Origin: Ophiura sarsii
Taxonomy: Eukaryota; Echinodermata; Ophiuroidea; Amphilepidida; Ophiuridae
Length of the DNA stretch: 64,000 nucleotides
NCBI GenBank assembly: GCA_035610835.1
Contig: CM069454.1
Location: forward strand, 1,240,001-1,304,000
Direction of reading: 5' to 3'
Positions 32,539 through 44,000 of the stretch are shown piece after piece. The notes below the pieces were generated by a model, which was not told where the DNA came from, did no database searches, and worked only from the letters and a program-made list of their open reading frames with translations. Numbering within the stretch: the stretch's first letter is position 1; each line of letters opens with the position of its first letter. The translations under genes and the position numbers were made by a program.

Positions 32539-33505
32539 TTATGCGGAGCCATGGTTTTTTTTCGCACCACCCACTAAATCTATTAGTCTTCTTAAAAAAG
32601 CCCGCCCTGGCGATAAAGCTTTGCAAACGAATGACAATGAGCCTATCAGTGATTGCAATTCTTTTAGGGTGAGACTAGAAGCGGCGAGAGCCGTCCTAAC
32701 CTTTGCGATTATTGATACAAGGTTTTTCATTAGGAATAGACACTTCCTGTTTTACGGTATCAATCTCTAGGCCTATATACACTAACCATGCTAACTTGGT
32801 TGTGGGCCCAACAGATTTGTCATGGGCTAGAGGGACCCCCAATTCACTACAAATAAATTCTCAAAACACCTAACCAACTGTTGGCATAAATTGCGCCCTC
32901 TTGGGGGCGCTACAAAAATAAAATCATCGCAATAATGTGATATATCCTCGGTAACCGCCTCCTCCTTAGTGACCTATTCCAAAAAAGTAGAAAATAATTC
33001 AAAAAGGGCAGAAGAGCAAGACTTTTCCACATAAAACAGCCCCTGAACCTTCATGCCTAAGAGTTGAAAATCATCTGGATGTATTGGTAATAACCGAAAG
33101 GCAGACTCAATGTCTGCCTTAGCCATGAGGGCTCCCTTCCCCGCCGGAACTACTATGGCGATAGCGTCATCAAAACTAGAATATTTAACCTTGTAAATGT
33201 CCCTGTCAATCCCGTCATTTATTGAGTCCCCGGTCTGGATATGACAAATGATGAATCATTCTAACCTTGTTATCTTTTAAAGCTGACTTAAGGTTGATAG
33301 CCTCCCTTTTGCACCTTTCCCCCTTAAAACCTAATCTGAAGCCGTGTGAGAAACTCTCCCTAAGCTTAATTGCCGCTGAGGTATCGTGGTAATTTTCTAA
33401 CCGAGATAATTTATATATGTTTATAGGAGAATTATAAATGCAACAAATGCAATTTGAAGAGCCGGAAGACTGAAATCCAATTAGTTTTACTAACCCCGTA
33501 ACCAA
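32539..33505 (-). pseudogene. Reverse transcriptase of the DIRS/Ngaro-type element
   Basis: The N-terminal part (33505-33215) has SFSHGFRLGF, INLKSAL and VRMIHHLSYPDRGLN. The palm motif HYCDDF is encoded near 32936-32919, in another frame. The C-terminal part (32730-32539) has LTLKELQSLIGSLSFVCKAL and SPGRAFLRRLIDL. The join INLKSALKDNKVRMIHHLSYP is shorter than in the family, implying an internal deletion of about 50 codons. At least three frame changes. Confidence 0.8.
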
Positions 33506-33540
33506 GGGTTGTGTGTTAATCGATTTTCTAAGTGGTGGTG

Positions 33541-33685
33541 TTACCCCTGTCTTTTTCTGTCTTTTTTGACCATTTGTTTACATTTGTTGGCTGCGTGTAC
33601 CCCCTTAAAGCAATTTTGGCAGACATGTCTGAAGTTACAATGCGAGCGGGAACAGTTGGCCCTATTGAAGGCGTAGCAGACGCCT
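33541..33685 (-). pseudogene. Gag-like zinc-finger end of the DIRS/Ngaro-type element (partial)
   Basis: The minus frame reads CYAFNRANCSRSHCNFRHVC then QNCFKGVHAANKC, spaced C-x7-C-x4-C-x3-H followed by C-x2-C-x5-H-x4-C. It stops at TAA (33543-33541). This CCCH-plus-knuckle pattern is typical of Gag-like ORFs of DIRS-group elements. The 5' part lies in or beyond the N gap. Confidence 0.7.
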
Positions 33686-33785
33686 NNNNNNNNNNNNNNN
33701 NNNNNNNNNNNNNNNNNNNNNNNNNNNNNNNNNNNNNNNNNNNNNNNNNNNNNNNNNNNNNNNNNNNNNNNNNNNNNNNNNNNNN
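33686..33785. other. Assembly gap, 100 N
   Basis: Exactly 100 N, the usual placeholder for a scaffold join of unknown length. Confidence 0.99.
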
Positions 33786-33799
33786 CACTGATTAATAGC

Positions 33800-34240
33800 C
33801 TATAATAAGGCTCCCTTACCCCCTAAAAGACTATTCCCTCTGAAATGGCTATTCCATCAAATGAAACTTACTCCTTCTAAAGTTTATTTGATGAAATAAC
33901 CATTTTAGGGAGTAAGTTTATTTGATGAAGTGTATTTGATGGAATCAAAAAGCTGTTCCATCAAAAGCTGTTACTCCCTCTGCAATAAAAGGCTGTTCTT
34001 CACTTTTTCCCATCTGAAATAAAAGGCTGTTACATCAAATAAACTTACTCCCTTTGAAATTCCATCAAATAACTTACTCCCTCGGAAATAAAGGAGGGTT
34101 AAGTTTATTTGATGGAATAGTCATTTCAGGTGTGTAAGTTTGGAACAGCCTTTTTTTTTAGAGGGGATAAGTTTCATTTGATGGAATAGCCATTTCAGGG
34201 TGTAAGTTTATTTCAGGAGTTCATCAAACGCTTAAAAAAG
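33800..34240. repeat. Foldback repeat built of CCATCAAATAAACTTACTCCC units
   Basis: The left half has CCATCAAAT.AAACTTACTCC and CTCTGAAAT.GCTATTCC. The right half has the reverse complements (GGAGTAAGTTTATTTGATG, GGAATAGCCATTTCAGG). Several AAAAGGCTGTT motifs lie between. Non-coding. Confidence 0.75.
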
Positions 34241-35050
34241 TGTGTCATATAAAAGTGTGTCAGTGTGTCATATAAAGTATGTCAGGTTACGGAAACACCC
34301 GTCATCGCCCGATGAACGATGACAGTAATTTAAAAAATAGCAATTACATTTACATTTTATCTTCTAATATGAATGTTTCAAAATTTGGAATTCGCGTTTT
34401 TTTAGGGGGATGGGGGGGGGGGGGGGGGGGGGGCACAAATGGGTTTTTTTAGTCAAGGGTGTGGGAGGGGGGGCGGCATTTGCCCCTCCCCGCTAATGTA
34501 CGCCCCTCCCCATAAATTCCAACTGGATAGGTTTTATTGTTTGACATTGATAAGCTTATCATTCCGGAATGATTTTGTTTATTTTGAGAATAACCTATTT
34601 TTTAAATATCATATTAATCGACCGTTAGGCGAGTGGACCCTTTGAATAAATTGTTTTGATATATTCAAATCATAAGTAATTCTTCAATCTCATTTGGCAT
34701 TGCTTTTTTGGGGGAAAAATCAATATTTTGTGATTTTTCGTCTGTGAAGAGTAGAGTAGCACCCCGGATTTTTTTTTATTGTATTGTTTATTATCATCTC
34801 TTTCATTTGTAACCAACCCGGACGTCATATCTTTTTAGGATTTTGAGTTATTTATGATTTAAAAAGTACACAATTAAATAAAGAGTGGTTTCCCCCGGAA
34901 TATCTAAGGAATATTACCTTAACATGTGTTCATAGTCCTTCTCTCCTTTATATTTTGAAACTATCGTGTACCGATAGTTTGTATATCAAGAGAAAACCTA
35001 CTTTTTGCAAATACCCACCAATATTATTGGGGGGAGTACCCCCCTGTTTT
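34241..35050. other. Intergenic with G-run
   Basis: Contains a G tract of about 22 at 34411-34432 and T-rich DNA. No gene recognised. Confidence 0.5.
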
Positions 35051-35052
35051 TT

Positions 35053-35250
35053 CGGACTAGCGGTGCTTCGGACTGACGGGTAGTTTTTATTTTTTCTTCG
35101 GACTGACGGGCCTTCGGACTAGCGGGCCGTTAAAAAAAAATCAAAAAAATCGGACTGACGGGCCTTCGGACTAGCGGCCGTTTTATAAAAAAAAAAAATT
35201 CGGACTAGCGGGCCTTCGGACTGACGGGCCTTCGGACTGATGGGCAAACC
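35053..35250. repeat. Tandem CTTCGGACTGACGGGC repeat
   Basis: About eight units of CTTCGGACT(GA/AG)CGGGC alternate in GACGGG and AGCGGG forms, broken by A/T tracts. Confidence 0.85.
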
Positions 35251-35482
35251 CCGCCTATCAACTGTTTTAATAAGCTTAAGCTTAATCAAAATAAACTGTA
35301 AATGCAGTTTATAATTTGATAACTATAAATCTTAACAGTCTACCTTATCACACTTTGTTGAATCTCATGAAGCTTTCATCTTTACTTGGTTTATAACATC
35401 AATAGTGATAAATATCCCCAAATATCCTGAAATAATGTATATGCAGCATCCTGACACAGGCAGTTTGACAGTTGGCAGCAAC

Positions 35483-35938
35483 TTACAAAATGGCTGCTGC
35501 AGGTTATAGTTTAAAATTGCAGGTTATGCAAGTTAGTCATGTGACACAAAGCAGGCTAAGAGTAATTTGCATGAGATATCACATCACAATTAACCTGCTC
35601 TTTAGTTCGCAGTCTAAACATAATGAATGTGTTAAAACACTAGCCTGCTTTTATAATAGCAGGCTATCATATAATTATAACACTAGCCTGCTATTATAAA
35701 GCAGGCTATCATTTAAAATGTATAAGCCTGCTTTTTGAATTTGTTAAAAGCAGGCTATCATTAAAACAAATTTAGCCTGCTTCTGCTTTTCCTAAACCTG
35801 CTCTTGTAAAGGCAGGCTATGTCTAACCCTGATTTTGTTAAAGCAGGCTTTGAATTAACCTGCAGACAGTTTATTAACCTGCATTTGAGACCACAGGTTA
35901 AAAGCAGGTTAAAGGCAGGCTAATTTAGCCTGCTTTTA
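35483..35938. repeat. Array of TAGCCTGC...GCAGGCTA hairpins
   Basis: Repeated inverted pairs are visible: TAGCCTGCT/AGCAGGCTA at 35641-35649/35658-35666 and at 35684-35692/35700-35708, AGCCTGCTTTT/AAAAGCAGGCT at 35725-35735/35746-35756, TTTAGCCTGC/GGCAGGCTA near 35771-35819, and GCAGGCTAA/TTTAGCCTGC at 35915-35933. AACCTGC variants continue between them. Non-coding. Confidence 0.85.
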
Positions 35939-37300
35939 TGGTAAGGGTTGATATGTGTTTGCTTTATGATAATTATACTATGTTTTATAGTTTTTATCTC
36001 GATGTACTTTTTATTCCTATTGGCACATTTGTAAATATCTGTGTGCTTTTCAATATTTGTATTGTGCATCGCGTCGAAACTTTACAAATGTTATTTATTA
36101 TTAGTATCAATATTCAATGCCAGAGGGCAACATTCTATCGCAAATATCCTGCTGTTTTAAAACATAGCAAATAAAAGTTCATTTCCCGTATAACTCTTAA
36201 AGATGTAACACAACTGCCTGGGAGATAGAGCCATACATTCATGTAATATTGAGCTAGATGACAGAAAGCCGTTACTCAAATTAGGGAATGAGCCTTGAGT
36301 GACAGCCCCTGTTATGTTGACGGAAAAATAACCCCTGTATTACGGACCTCTCAGGTAGGGTCGGTCGGTCGGGGTTTTTTCTCGAAATATTCGTGAAGAT
36401 ATTTGGTGAATTAACAACAATGGGATTTTACAAGAGAAATATAAAAAAAATCAATAACAAAATCTAATATTTTCAATTTTCAATAAAAAAGTGCAATATT
36501 TTTAAAGAATGACATTTTTTTTTCTTCCATAAAGTATCCACACAAATAAAACCTAATTGTTTCAATTTTTTTTGGAAATTTAATGAAAATATTTTAAAAA
36601 ATGTGTAAAATAAATTATCAAATTCAACCAAAAGGGTCAGTCCGGTACGAAGAACGGTTTTTTCGTCCTTAAATTCTGAGTATACTATTTAAAATTTTAA
36701 AAATAATATTCTGCTTTATTTTCATATTATAGACTTCTGCATGTATACGTATACGTTTATTGCAGTACTAATACCGTGTGAAACAATAGAGGGCGATATT
36801 ACTACATTTCCCAACCACCTGCAAACCATTGCACCTTTCCGTTTGTTTCTCAAACGCAGTTTTTCGTTTTGTTTCACAAACAAATCTCATGACTATAAAA
36901 CATCGCGACGCTAATTTTGAAATCCAATCCATCCAAGTAACCTATTCACCATAAAAACAGTTGTCGGATTTTTTTACCAATATCAAGCCGACCGTTAAGA
37001 AATTAATTAGAGCTTTCACATTCCAAACCTGCTGTATCTTAATTATTTACCATCTTTCCCTATCTGAAATCTGAACATTCTTATTAAAAGCCCAACAACA
37101 TTTGAACGAGTTGTTGACAGTTGTATTGGTACGCAACCAGCTTCTGCAACATAAGGATGAACTAATTTCATTTCCTGCATCGCGAATCAAATGGAAACCC
37201 AACAATAGTCATATACCAAGGAATCATCGCTATTGTTTCATAATTCATAATTAGGGCTCACCCATTTAATTTCGAGTATCAATGGCTTTGGAGTATGGAA
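35939..37300. other. Intergenic, repeat fragments only
   Basis: GGTAGGGTCGGTCGGTCGGGG near 36354-36375 looks like a repeat fragment. No coding exon was recognised up to the signal-peptide exon. Confidence 0.45.
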
Positions 37301-37302
37301 AG

Positions 37303-37420
37303 CTATCTGGATCCCATACATTTTAATATTGCATTTTGTTCACTAGCTCGATTCATTTGGTATTATCTGTTTCATTATATTTATATACGCTATAGTGGAA
37401 GGCATGGCAACGTCTTAACG
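37303..37420 (+). repeat. Dispersed repeat R5, copy 1
   Basis: TAATATTGCATT.TGTTC, GATTCATTTGGTATTATCTGT and GGAAGGCATGGCAACGTCT match 47513-47610 and, more weakly, 47700-47795. It lies just upstream of the signal-peptide exon and may contribute to its promoter or 5'UTR. Confidence 0.65.
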
Positions 37421-37542
37421 ATACAAAGTCAAATAAAGCAATTAAATACCTATTACACCGGTACTGAAATCAGTCTACTGGTGAGACGTTGCCTGACACA
37501 GACTAGCCATACGCTATCATGGTAGCCGGGTAACTTTTCAAG

Positions 37543-37597
37543 ATGAGGGTCATTCTGATATCAAGTTTCTTCTTGATTCTCCTTTGCCTTGTAAACT
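37543..37597 (+). CDS. Signal-peptide exon of a secreted or membrane protein
   Basis: ATG at 37543 (AAG before it) opens MRVILISSFFLILLCLVN, a canonical signal-peptide core. It is followed after one base by a perfect donor (AACT/GTAAGT, GT at 37598). The exon ends in phase 1, matching the phase-1 start of the CUB exon at 60800, so both may belong to one gene. No other exon was recognised between them. A short upstream ATG (37518, four codons) precedes it. Continuity with the CUB exon is inference. The exon itself is well supported by leader plus donor. Confidence 0.6.
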
Positions 37598-38384
37598 GTA
37601 AGTTTAACATATATATCGTATTCAATTAGAGATAATCAAAAGAAGGGATTATCGTCTCTATTGAAATTGTGTAGAAAACGTGTGGTATGTCTATTTCACC
37701 CGCACTTGTATGACTCGCATATTTGAAAAGTCTGGTATTAAACTGAGGTACTAGTAGCTTGTTGCGACAAAAAAAATTGTCTCTTATAGTATATGTTATG
37801 ATATATTAAACTATCTTTAGAAAAAAAACCGCGTCGGTGGAAATTAAAATCCTTACCAAACAATTTGAACAACTACAATATATTGCATGAATTCACCGAC
37901 GCGATTTACGTTTTTATTTGAGAGACACTGATTCAATGAAGGTTACGTAAGAGCAACGTATGGATGGAGAATGGCTTGAATCACAAATAAAGTAGAACAA
38001 AGCGAATAAAATTAGTGTTGATATTCACACGTTGTGTATTGTATAACATCTCTGAACCATAACCAGAATGATGTTAAAGCTTAATTAATTTTCTTCAATA
38101 TCATCCTTAAATTCTGAGTGAAAAATATGTCAATAATATAGGAAAATGATAAGCAGTTACAATGTAGGTGGAACAAGACATAATATTTTAAATTCCAATA
38201 GCATCTTAACTACTAAGATAGGCATTGTAAAGCTAATTCAAATAGTACACAGACTGTGTAGGTTGGGTGATGGTGTTGTGATGATAGGAACTGTGTCAAG
38301 AATAAGGGCGTGTTCACATTAGATCAAGTTCTCTTAAGAGCTGAATAGGACATTTTAGACCACAATATTCCCTTTCACACCTCA
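37598..38384. other. Putative intron, nothing recognised
   Basis: No exon. A short inverted pair GCGTCGGTG (near 37831) and CACCGACGC (near 37893) could be the ends of a tiny element. Confidence 0.4.
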
Positions 38385-38472
38385 TCGATCAATGTTGGGA
38401 CACCTTGAACAACTGCTAACATTAACATTCCTCACAACATTGCACGGGGGGGGGGGGGGGGGGGGGGGGGGG
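38385..38472. repeat. Dyad D-like copy followed by G27
   Basis: CAATGTTG (38390-38397) and CAACATTG (38435-38442) are inverted, then 27 consecutive G (38446-38472), as in the other dyad copies that are bordered by G-rich DNA. Confidence 0.5.
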
Positions 38473-38825
38473 CGTGTTAGCTGCCCAGTTGTTAACGAGT
38501 AAGTGTTCCTAGACTTTTGTTCCAGGATTGCAGGTATTTCCGGATAAAAAGCCTAGTATGAAAGCTTATGAACAGGAATTTGTGGTAAACCTGGAAAAGT
38601 GCAGGTTTCAATCTGCGCGCATATCGATCCGGATACTATCCGCATCGATCGTAGTATGGACGTGTTTATGGGGTGTTTATCAATCCGGAATCCGGGTAAA
38701 GTCGTGTCCCGGTTAGAAATTATAGTGTGAACACGACTCAGAAGGGTAAAAGTTTTTTAACGGATATCAATTATTTTATTTTTTAGATTGTAGAATATTG
38801 TAGACATTGTCTTGAGAATTCAATA

Positions 38826-38940
38826 ATCGTCCAATACTGGAACATAACATTTTACCAGTATCGTCCAATACTGGAACATAAAAAATGTACCAGTATCGCC
38901 CAAAACTAGAACATGAAAAATGCGCTAGTATCACCCAATA
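38826..38940. repeat. Hairpin array H2, three 34-35-bp palindromic units
   Basis: ATCGTCCAATACTGGAACAT...ACCAGT units start at 38826, 38860 and 38895. Each carries inverted ACTGG/CCAGT ends. Same palindromic unit as 46391-46625. Confidence 0.8.
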
Positions 38941-39170
38941 CAATATCGGTGTGTGAAGTTAGCTTTGTATGGTTATTTTCTATTTTTTGGAAAATAGGGT
39001 GGCTCTGGAAGTAGCCATTGTGTGATATTTTAAACCGCCAGTGGTGTTTCACACGACGGGAATCTTTGCGCGGTTTGTCTCTTCTCTCGTGCGGTTTATT
39101 CTAGACTATTCAAGTGTCTAGTGTGGATGTATGCCGGCGTTTCCGTCTCTTAATGACTGCAGCTGGTTGA

Positions 39171-39937
39171 TCATATTATGGAACGCATTTTGGGTTTTTA
39201 ATAGTGATCAGAAAATTCGATCATTTTCATCGAGAACATTTCATCGACCAGTCTATCGCGAACATTTCATCAATTAAAAACCAGAAATGCGTCGCATTTT
39301 CAGTTTTTATTAATGATCTGAAATTCGAACGTTTTATCATGAACATTTCGTCGATCTTTTTGTCACGAACATTTCATCGATGAGTTTATCGCGATCATTT
39401 CATCGATGAGTTTATCACGAACATTTCATCGATGGTTTTATCACGAACATTTCATCGATGAGTTTATCACGAACATTTCATCGTGATGGGTTTATCACGA
39501 ACATTTCATCGATGAGTTTATCTCGATCATTTCATCGTTGTGTTTATCACGAACATTTCATCGATGGTTTTATCACGAACATTTCATCGATGGTTTTATC
39601 GCGAACATTTCATAGATGAGTTTATCGCGATCATTTCATCGTTGTGTTTTTCACGAACATTTCATCGATGGTTTTATCGCGAACATTTCATCGATGAGTT
39701 TATCGCGATCATTTCATCGTTGTGTTTATCACGAACATTTCATCGATGGTTTTATCACGAACATTTCATCGATGGTTTTATCGCGAACATTTCATCGATG
39801 AGTTTATCGCGATCATTTCATCGTTGTGTTTATCACGAACATTTCATCGATGGTTTTATCACGAACATTTCATCGATGGTTTTATCGCGAACATTTCATC
39901 GATGTATTTATCACGAACATTTCATCGCTCTTTTAAC
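39171..39937 (+). repeat. 26-bp minisatellite, plus orientation, with higher-order structure
   Basis: AACATTTCATCGATGGTTTT plus ATCRCG units (26 bp) fill about 39324-39930 (some 23 copies). Variants GATGGT, GATGAG and GTTGTG cycle in blocks of four, giving a 104-bp higher-order unit. A flank (GGAACGCATTTTGGGTTTTT...GATCAGAAAATTCGATC, 39179-39225) is duplicated at about 39279-39335. The inverted counterpart is at 44246-44995. Open frames reading FHRWFYREHFID are repeat artefacts. Confidence 0.92.
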
Positions 39938-40164
39938 GTCGATCAGCGGTCAATGACCCCGTCACACAGGCTGTGTTTAACTTTAGGCGCACTACACTAA
40001 ATACTCCACGTCACTTCTACTTCTACGGAGATAGGGCCTACTCTTTTTACATGAACATGCACAATTGTGTTGCGCAATGCGAATGCCAGCATGGATTCAA
40101 ATCACCCTATACTGTGTGTCTCAAAATATTAGTAACAAATGTTTGAGAGGCTATACCCTGCTAA

Positions 40165-40245
40165 CACAACGTTCTAAAAACATTCTAACAACGTTCATGA
40201 ACGTTTAAAACGTTCTTACAACGTTTTAAACGTTGTGAGACATAA
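40165..40245. repeat. AACGTT palindrome cluster
   Basis: AACGTT occurs repeatedly within 80 bp (ACAACGTTC, AACGTTCATGAACGTT, AAACGTTC, CAACGTTTTAAACGTTG). Probably an end of a degraded inverted-repeat element. Confidence 0.5.
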
Positions 40246-41026
40246 GGGCGGTTTTGGCCTAACAGATATCACTGGGAAAACCAGTAGGCCCAGATCCAAT
40301 GTCAGAATAGGCCTATGGTGAATTGCGATTATCAAACATATCATGTGATGTGGGTGCCCGTTTATTAGAGAACTTTAACCAATCTTGGTCCATGAACTTC
40401 AAATTGGCCAAAATACTTTATTCCGTGTATTTTGTTGTGACTGGTGTTCATTATAATAAAAAGAGCAGACTGTCATGATCAAACTTTGTTGTAGGCCCTA
40501 AATACATATTGTTTGTAATTTCTTTATGTCCGCCTATACATGAAAGAACCCATGAATTTAAATTTTGTTTTGCTATAGCCGTTCGACAAACTTTTAACCC
40601 CGTGCACCCCCTTGAGTACTCAAACTATTTGCCCCCTTCAGCAGCTTTAAAACTTTTTTTCTCCGTGCCCCCTCATATTTCTCAGCTCCCCACCCACCAA
40701 AGTATTTCTGAACACCCCCTAGACTGGTTTCTGAAGATTAGTCTAGCAACCCTACCCCAACTCCCTGGCCCTCTGATTATATAATGGTGCGTCCCTTAAA
40801 ACAAGGGCGGAAATCTCGGGGGATAGGGGGATATATCCCCCCACTTTTTGACCTGGGGGTGGTCACTGTAATCATCCCCCTCCTGATTTGCAAGCCCCTG
40901 GGAAGGGGGGGGGGGGGTGCTGAGGTGCTGCAGCACCCCCATGGTCTTTGAGAGGGGGTGCGCAGCACCCCCTTAAGATTTTAAGATTTTTGAAAAAATA
41001 TACATTATCAGTCCAATAATTAGTTA
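40246..41026. other. Putative intron with C/G-rich low-complexity DNA
   Basis: No exon. GCAGCACCCCC repeats and short G tracts near 40907-40980. Short open frames here lack protein features. Confidence 0.45.
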
Positions 41027-41028
41027 AG

Positions 41029-41996
41029 GGACCGTTCATTATTTATGCTGGAGGGGTGGTTGGGTAAAATATTGGGGGGGGGGGGGGTCATGTAACTTTC
41101 ATATGTTGAAATAGGGGGCTATGTAATTTTTTATTCTTAAACAGGGGGGGTTGTGTAATTTTTTTTTAAAACTATAAAGATGGTGGTGTTTGGGGTGATT
41201 TTAGAGGCTATTTTGGAGTGTAAATGCCATCTTTTCTGCGCTTCGCGCACATTTTCTTACAACCTATCAACTTCAAAACATGTACTTATGATGAGACGAC
41301 TTTCGGACAGCAATTTTTGTGTGTGCACGCCCTGCTCGGACGATCTGTTGAAAAAACGCCTATATAATCATCAACGGTTGAAAACATTAGAGCCATTGGG
41401 GATATAAAAACATGTTAATTAGCCTATGTTCCAAAATCCAAAAATATATGATTAAAAACGGTAATTTCTTGCATGCTTTTCACCTCGTCTCACTCTCAGC
41501 TCTGCACCTAAGCTCACAAAAGTAGAATGTTGCATACGTTTTTGTCAGGATGTTCTAACTTTTTTCGGGAATATAAAGACCCACAAAACCACCCAAAATG
41601 TATAAATATATGACAAATTTCCCGCCTCGCTACGCTTGCAATGTAGTTATTATAATTCAGAATATTCAGAGGGCACAAACAGAACTACCAACGAATCCAT
41701 GGACAAAAGAAAAAAACAGCCCCTAAGATGTGATTGTGACAAGTTGATTTAATTTGTTTGTGTTTTTGTTTGTTTTTGTTTTTTGTTTTTTTGTTTGTTT
41801 GTTGTTGTTGTTGTTTTTGGTGTTTTTTTTTTTTTGGGGGGGGGGGGGGATTGTGTAAAAAGCTACTGGTTAGCAGGGGGACATGTAATTTTCAGTTTCA
41901 GCTGTAGGGGGGGGGGGGGGGGGTAGGTAATTTTGACATACGAGTCTCGAATTTGTCCCAACACCCCCTCCACCATAAATAATGAACGGTCCCTAA
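41029..41996. mobile_element. Terminal-inverted-repeat element (GGGACCGTTCATTATTTATG ends)
   Basis: 41030-41052 GGACCGTTCATTATTTATGC is inverted at 41972-41995 (CATAAATAATGAACGGTCC), each followed inward by a G/C-rich block (GGAGGGG and CCCCTCC). The interior holds several long G runs (41075-41087, 41837-41849, 41907-41923) and no transposase. Confidence 0.75.
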
Positions 41997-42262
41997 GATT
42001 TTAAGATTTTGGTATTACATACACTACATAACAATTCAATATGACCAAAGTCATGTATTTCTCACCTCTGACAGTGAGACGGTGTGTATGGGGGCCTAGA
42101 TTTTAAGATTTTTGAAAAAAATATACAGTGTCAGTGTCAGTCCAAGAGCTGCGCACCCCCTAAGATTTTAAGATGTTGGTTTTACATACACTACATAACA
42201 ATTTAATATGACCAAAGTCAAGTATTTCTCACGTCTGACAGTGAGACGGTGTGTAGTAGGGG
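41997..42262 (+). repeat. Duplicated 95-bp unit around TAAGATTTTAAGATTTT
   Basis: About 41996-42090 and 42168-42262 share ACATACACTACATAACAATT, TATGACCAAAGTCA and CTGACAGTGAGACGGTGTGT. A TAAGATTTTAAGATTTTTGAAAAAAATATACA spacer also resembles 40975-41010. G runs follow (42259-42299). Confidence 0.75.
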
Positions 42263-42462
42263 GGGGGGGGGGGGGGGGGGGAGGGGGGGGGGGGGGGGGT
42301 GGGGGGAGGACCCTTTCCCCTAAGAAAACAATTTTTCTAAAAAAAGACAACACAAATTTGTTAAAATGTTCGATCATGCATGATATTGGTATTATGGACC
42401 AAACCAGTGGCGTATCCAGGGGAAGGGGGGGGGGGGGCATCCCCCATTGAAAAAAGAGTTTC

Positions 42463-42558
42463 AATAAAAGGAGGGAGAGGAGAAGGAGGAAGAGGATAAG
42501 AAGGAGGAAGAGGATAAGAAGAAGGAAGAGAAGGAGGTAGGAGGAAGAGAAGGAGAAG
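42463..42558. repeat. Purine (GGA/GAA) microsatellite
   Basis: About 95 bp almost purely of G and A (GGAGGAAGAGGATAAGAA type). It follows a G12 run at 42426-42437. Confidence 0.85.
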
Positions 42559-42569
42559 GCTCACTTTTT

Positions 42570-44000
42570 TCAACATAATGGATCTCTAAACACACCAAAT
42601 ATTCTAAATAATATGCGGGACGTTAAAATCGTCATACTGGACCACTTATAGTGTTAGAAATATCAATTTTTGTGTACATCGCGCGCATTAGTTTGAATGT
42701 TTCATTATTCAAGCTTAACAATTAGATGGCATTGCAGGACAGTTTTCCATGACCATTTTAGTTCAAAAAATGAAAAATTGTGCGCGCTCCGCGCGCATAT
42801 TTTATACATGATTTAACATTATAATGGCCCTAGAACCATGCAAAATATTCTAAATATTATGTTGGTGACGTTAAAAACGTCATACTGGACCAATGTAAGT
42901 GTTAGAAATGTCAATTTTTGCGAACATTAGTTTCAATGTTTCATTATACAAGCTTGACATGATGGCTTCAGGACAGTTTTCCATGACCATTTTAGTTCAA
43001 AAAGTCCAAATTTTGCGCGCTCCGCGCGAATATTTTCTGCAAATTTTATCATTATATTGGCACTCAGACCCACTAAATATTCGAAATATGTGGGGGCATG
43101 GAAAACTGTCCTGAAGACACCTTGTTAAGCTTAAATAATCAAATATTCAAATTAATACGCGCGCGGAGCGAGCAAAAAAATTGCATTTTAACCCTAATGG
43201 TCCAGTTAAACGTCCCCCACATAATATACAGACATTTTGGTGTGGGTTTTGTATTAAAACTATGGTCCAGTATGATGGTTTTTTTTAAGGTACCATTTTA
43301 GTCAAAACTTTGCACGCTCCACGCGCATATTTTCTACAGGTTTTAACATTATAATGGCCCTCAAACCATACCAAATATTCTCGATATTATGTGGGGGGAC
43401 GTTAAAAACATCATACTGGAGCCTAACTGGACCATTTAATAAGTGTTAGCAAAGCCAATTTTTGCGTGCTTCCCGCGTATTAATTTCAATATTTCATTAT
43501 TTAAGCTTAACAAGTTGACTTCAGAGCTTAACAGCTGACTTCAGGACAGTTTTCCATGAACAATTTTCTTTCAAAAACTCAAATTTTTTTGTGCGCTCCG
43601 GATTTAACATTATAGTGATCCTCAAACCACACCAAAAATTATAAATATTATGTGGGGGACATTATTATCATACTGGAATATTTGTGTTAGAAATGCAATT
43701 TTTAGCGCGCTTCACGCGCATATTAGTTTCAATATTGCATTATTTAAGCTTAACAAGATGCCTACAGGACAGTTTTTCATGACCATTTTAGTTCATGAAT
43801 TCAAAAATGTACGCGCTCCACGCACAAGTTTTCTAGAGGTTTTAACATTAGGCCTATATTGGCCCTCCAACCACACCAAATACCCTAAATATTATGCGTT
43901 AAACTTATTATGTGTTAAACTCACAATTTGTTCGCGTTTTGCGCGTATTTGGTACAACGTTTCAATATTTAAGATCAACAAGATGGCTTCAGGTGTTTTG
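42570..44000. repeat. Tandem repeat of about 250 bp, roughly six units, one inverted
   Basis: Units share ACACCAAATATTCTAAATAT, GGACGTTAAAAACGTCATACTGG, GCTTAACAAGATGGCTTCAGGACAG and TTTCCATGACCATTTTAGTTC, with a palindromic GCGCGCTCCGCGCGC core. The unit at about 43088-43220 is in reverse orientation (GGAAAACTGTCCTGAAG... GGTCCAGTT). Non-coding. Confidence 0.8.

Larger units (their letters stand above)
31410..33685 (-). mobile_element. Tyrosine-recombinase retrotransposon (DIRS/Ngaro-type), decayed
   Basis: Minus-strand order is a zinc-knuckle Gag-like end (33685-33541), reverse transcriptase (33505-32539), RNase H (about 32505-32160) and tyrosine recombinase (about 32095-31410). Gag, RT-RH, YR is the order of Ngaro/PAT-like members of the DIRS group, which integrate through a tyrosine recombinase and lack an integrase. 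Frames are broken by several indels and internal deletions. The 5' side runs into an assembly gap and the 3' side is cut by segment B. No longer mobile. Confidence 0.82.

Noticed and set aside
39540..40000. Frames repeating SRTFHRWFYREHFID, also at 44241-45092 on the minus strand
   Set aside because: Translation of the 26-bp minisatellite. 26 is not a multiple of 3, so all frames cycle through the same peptide.
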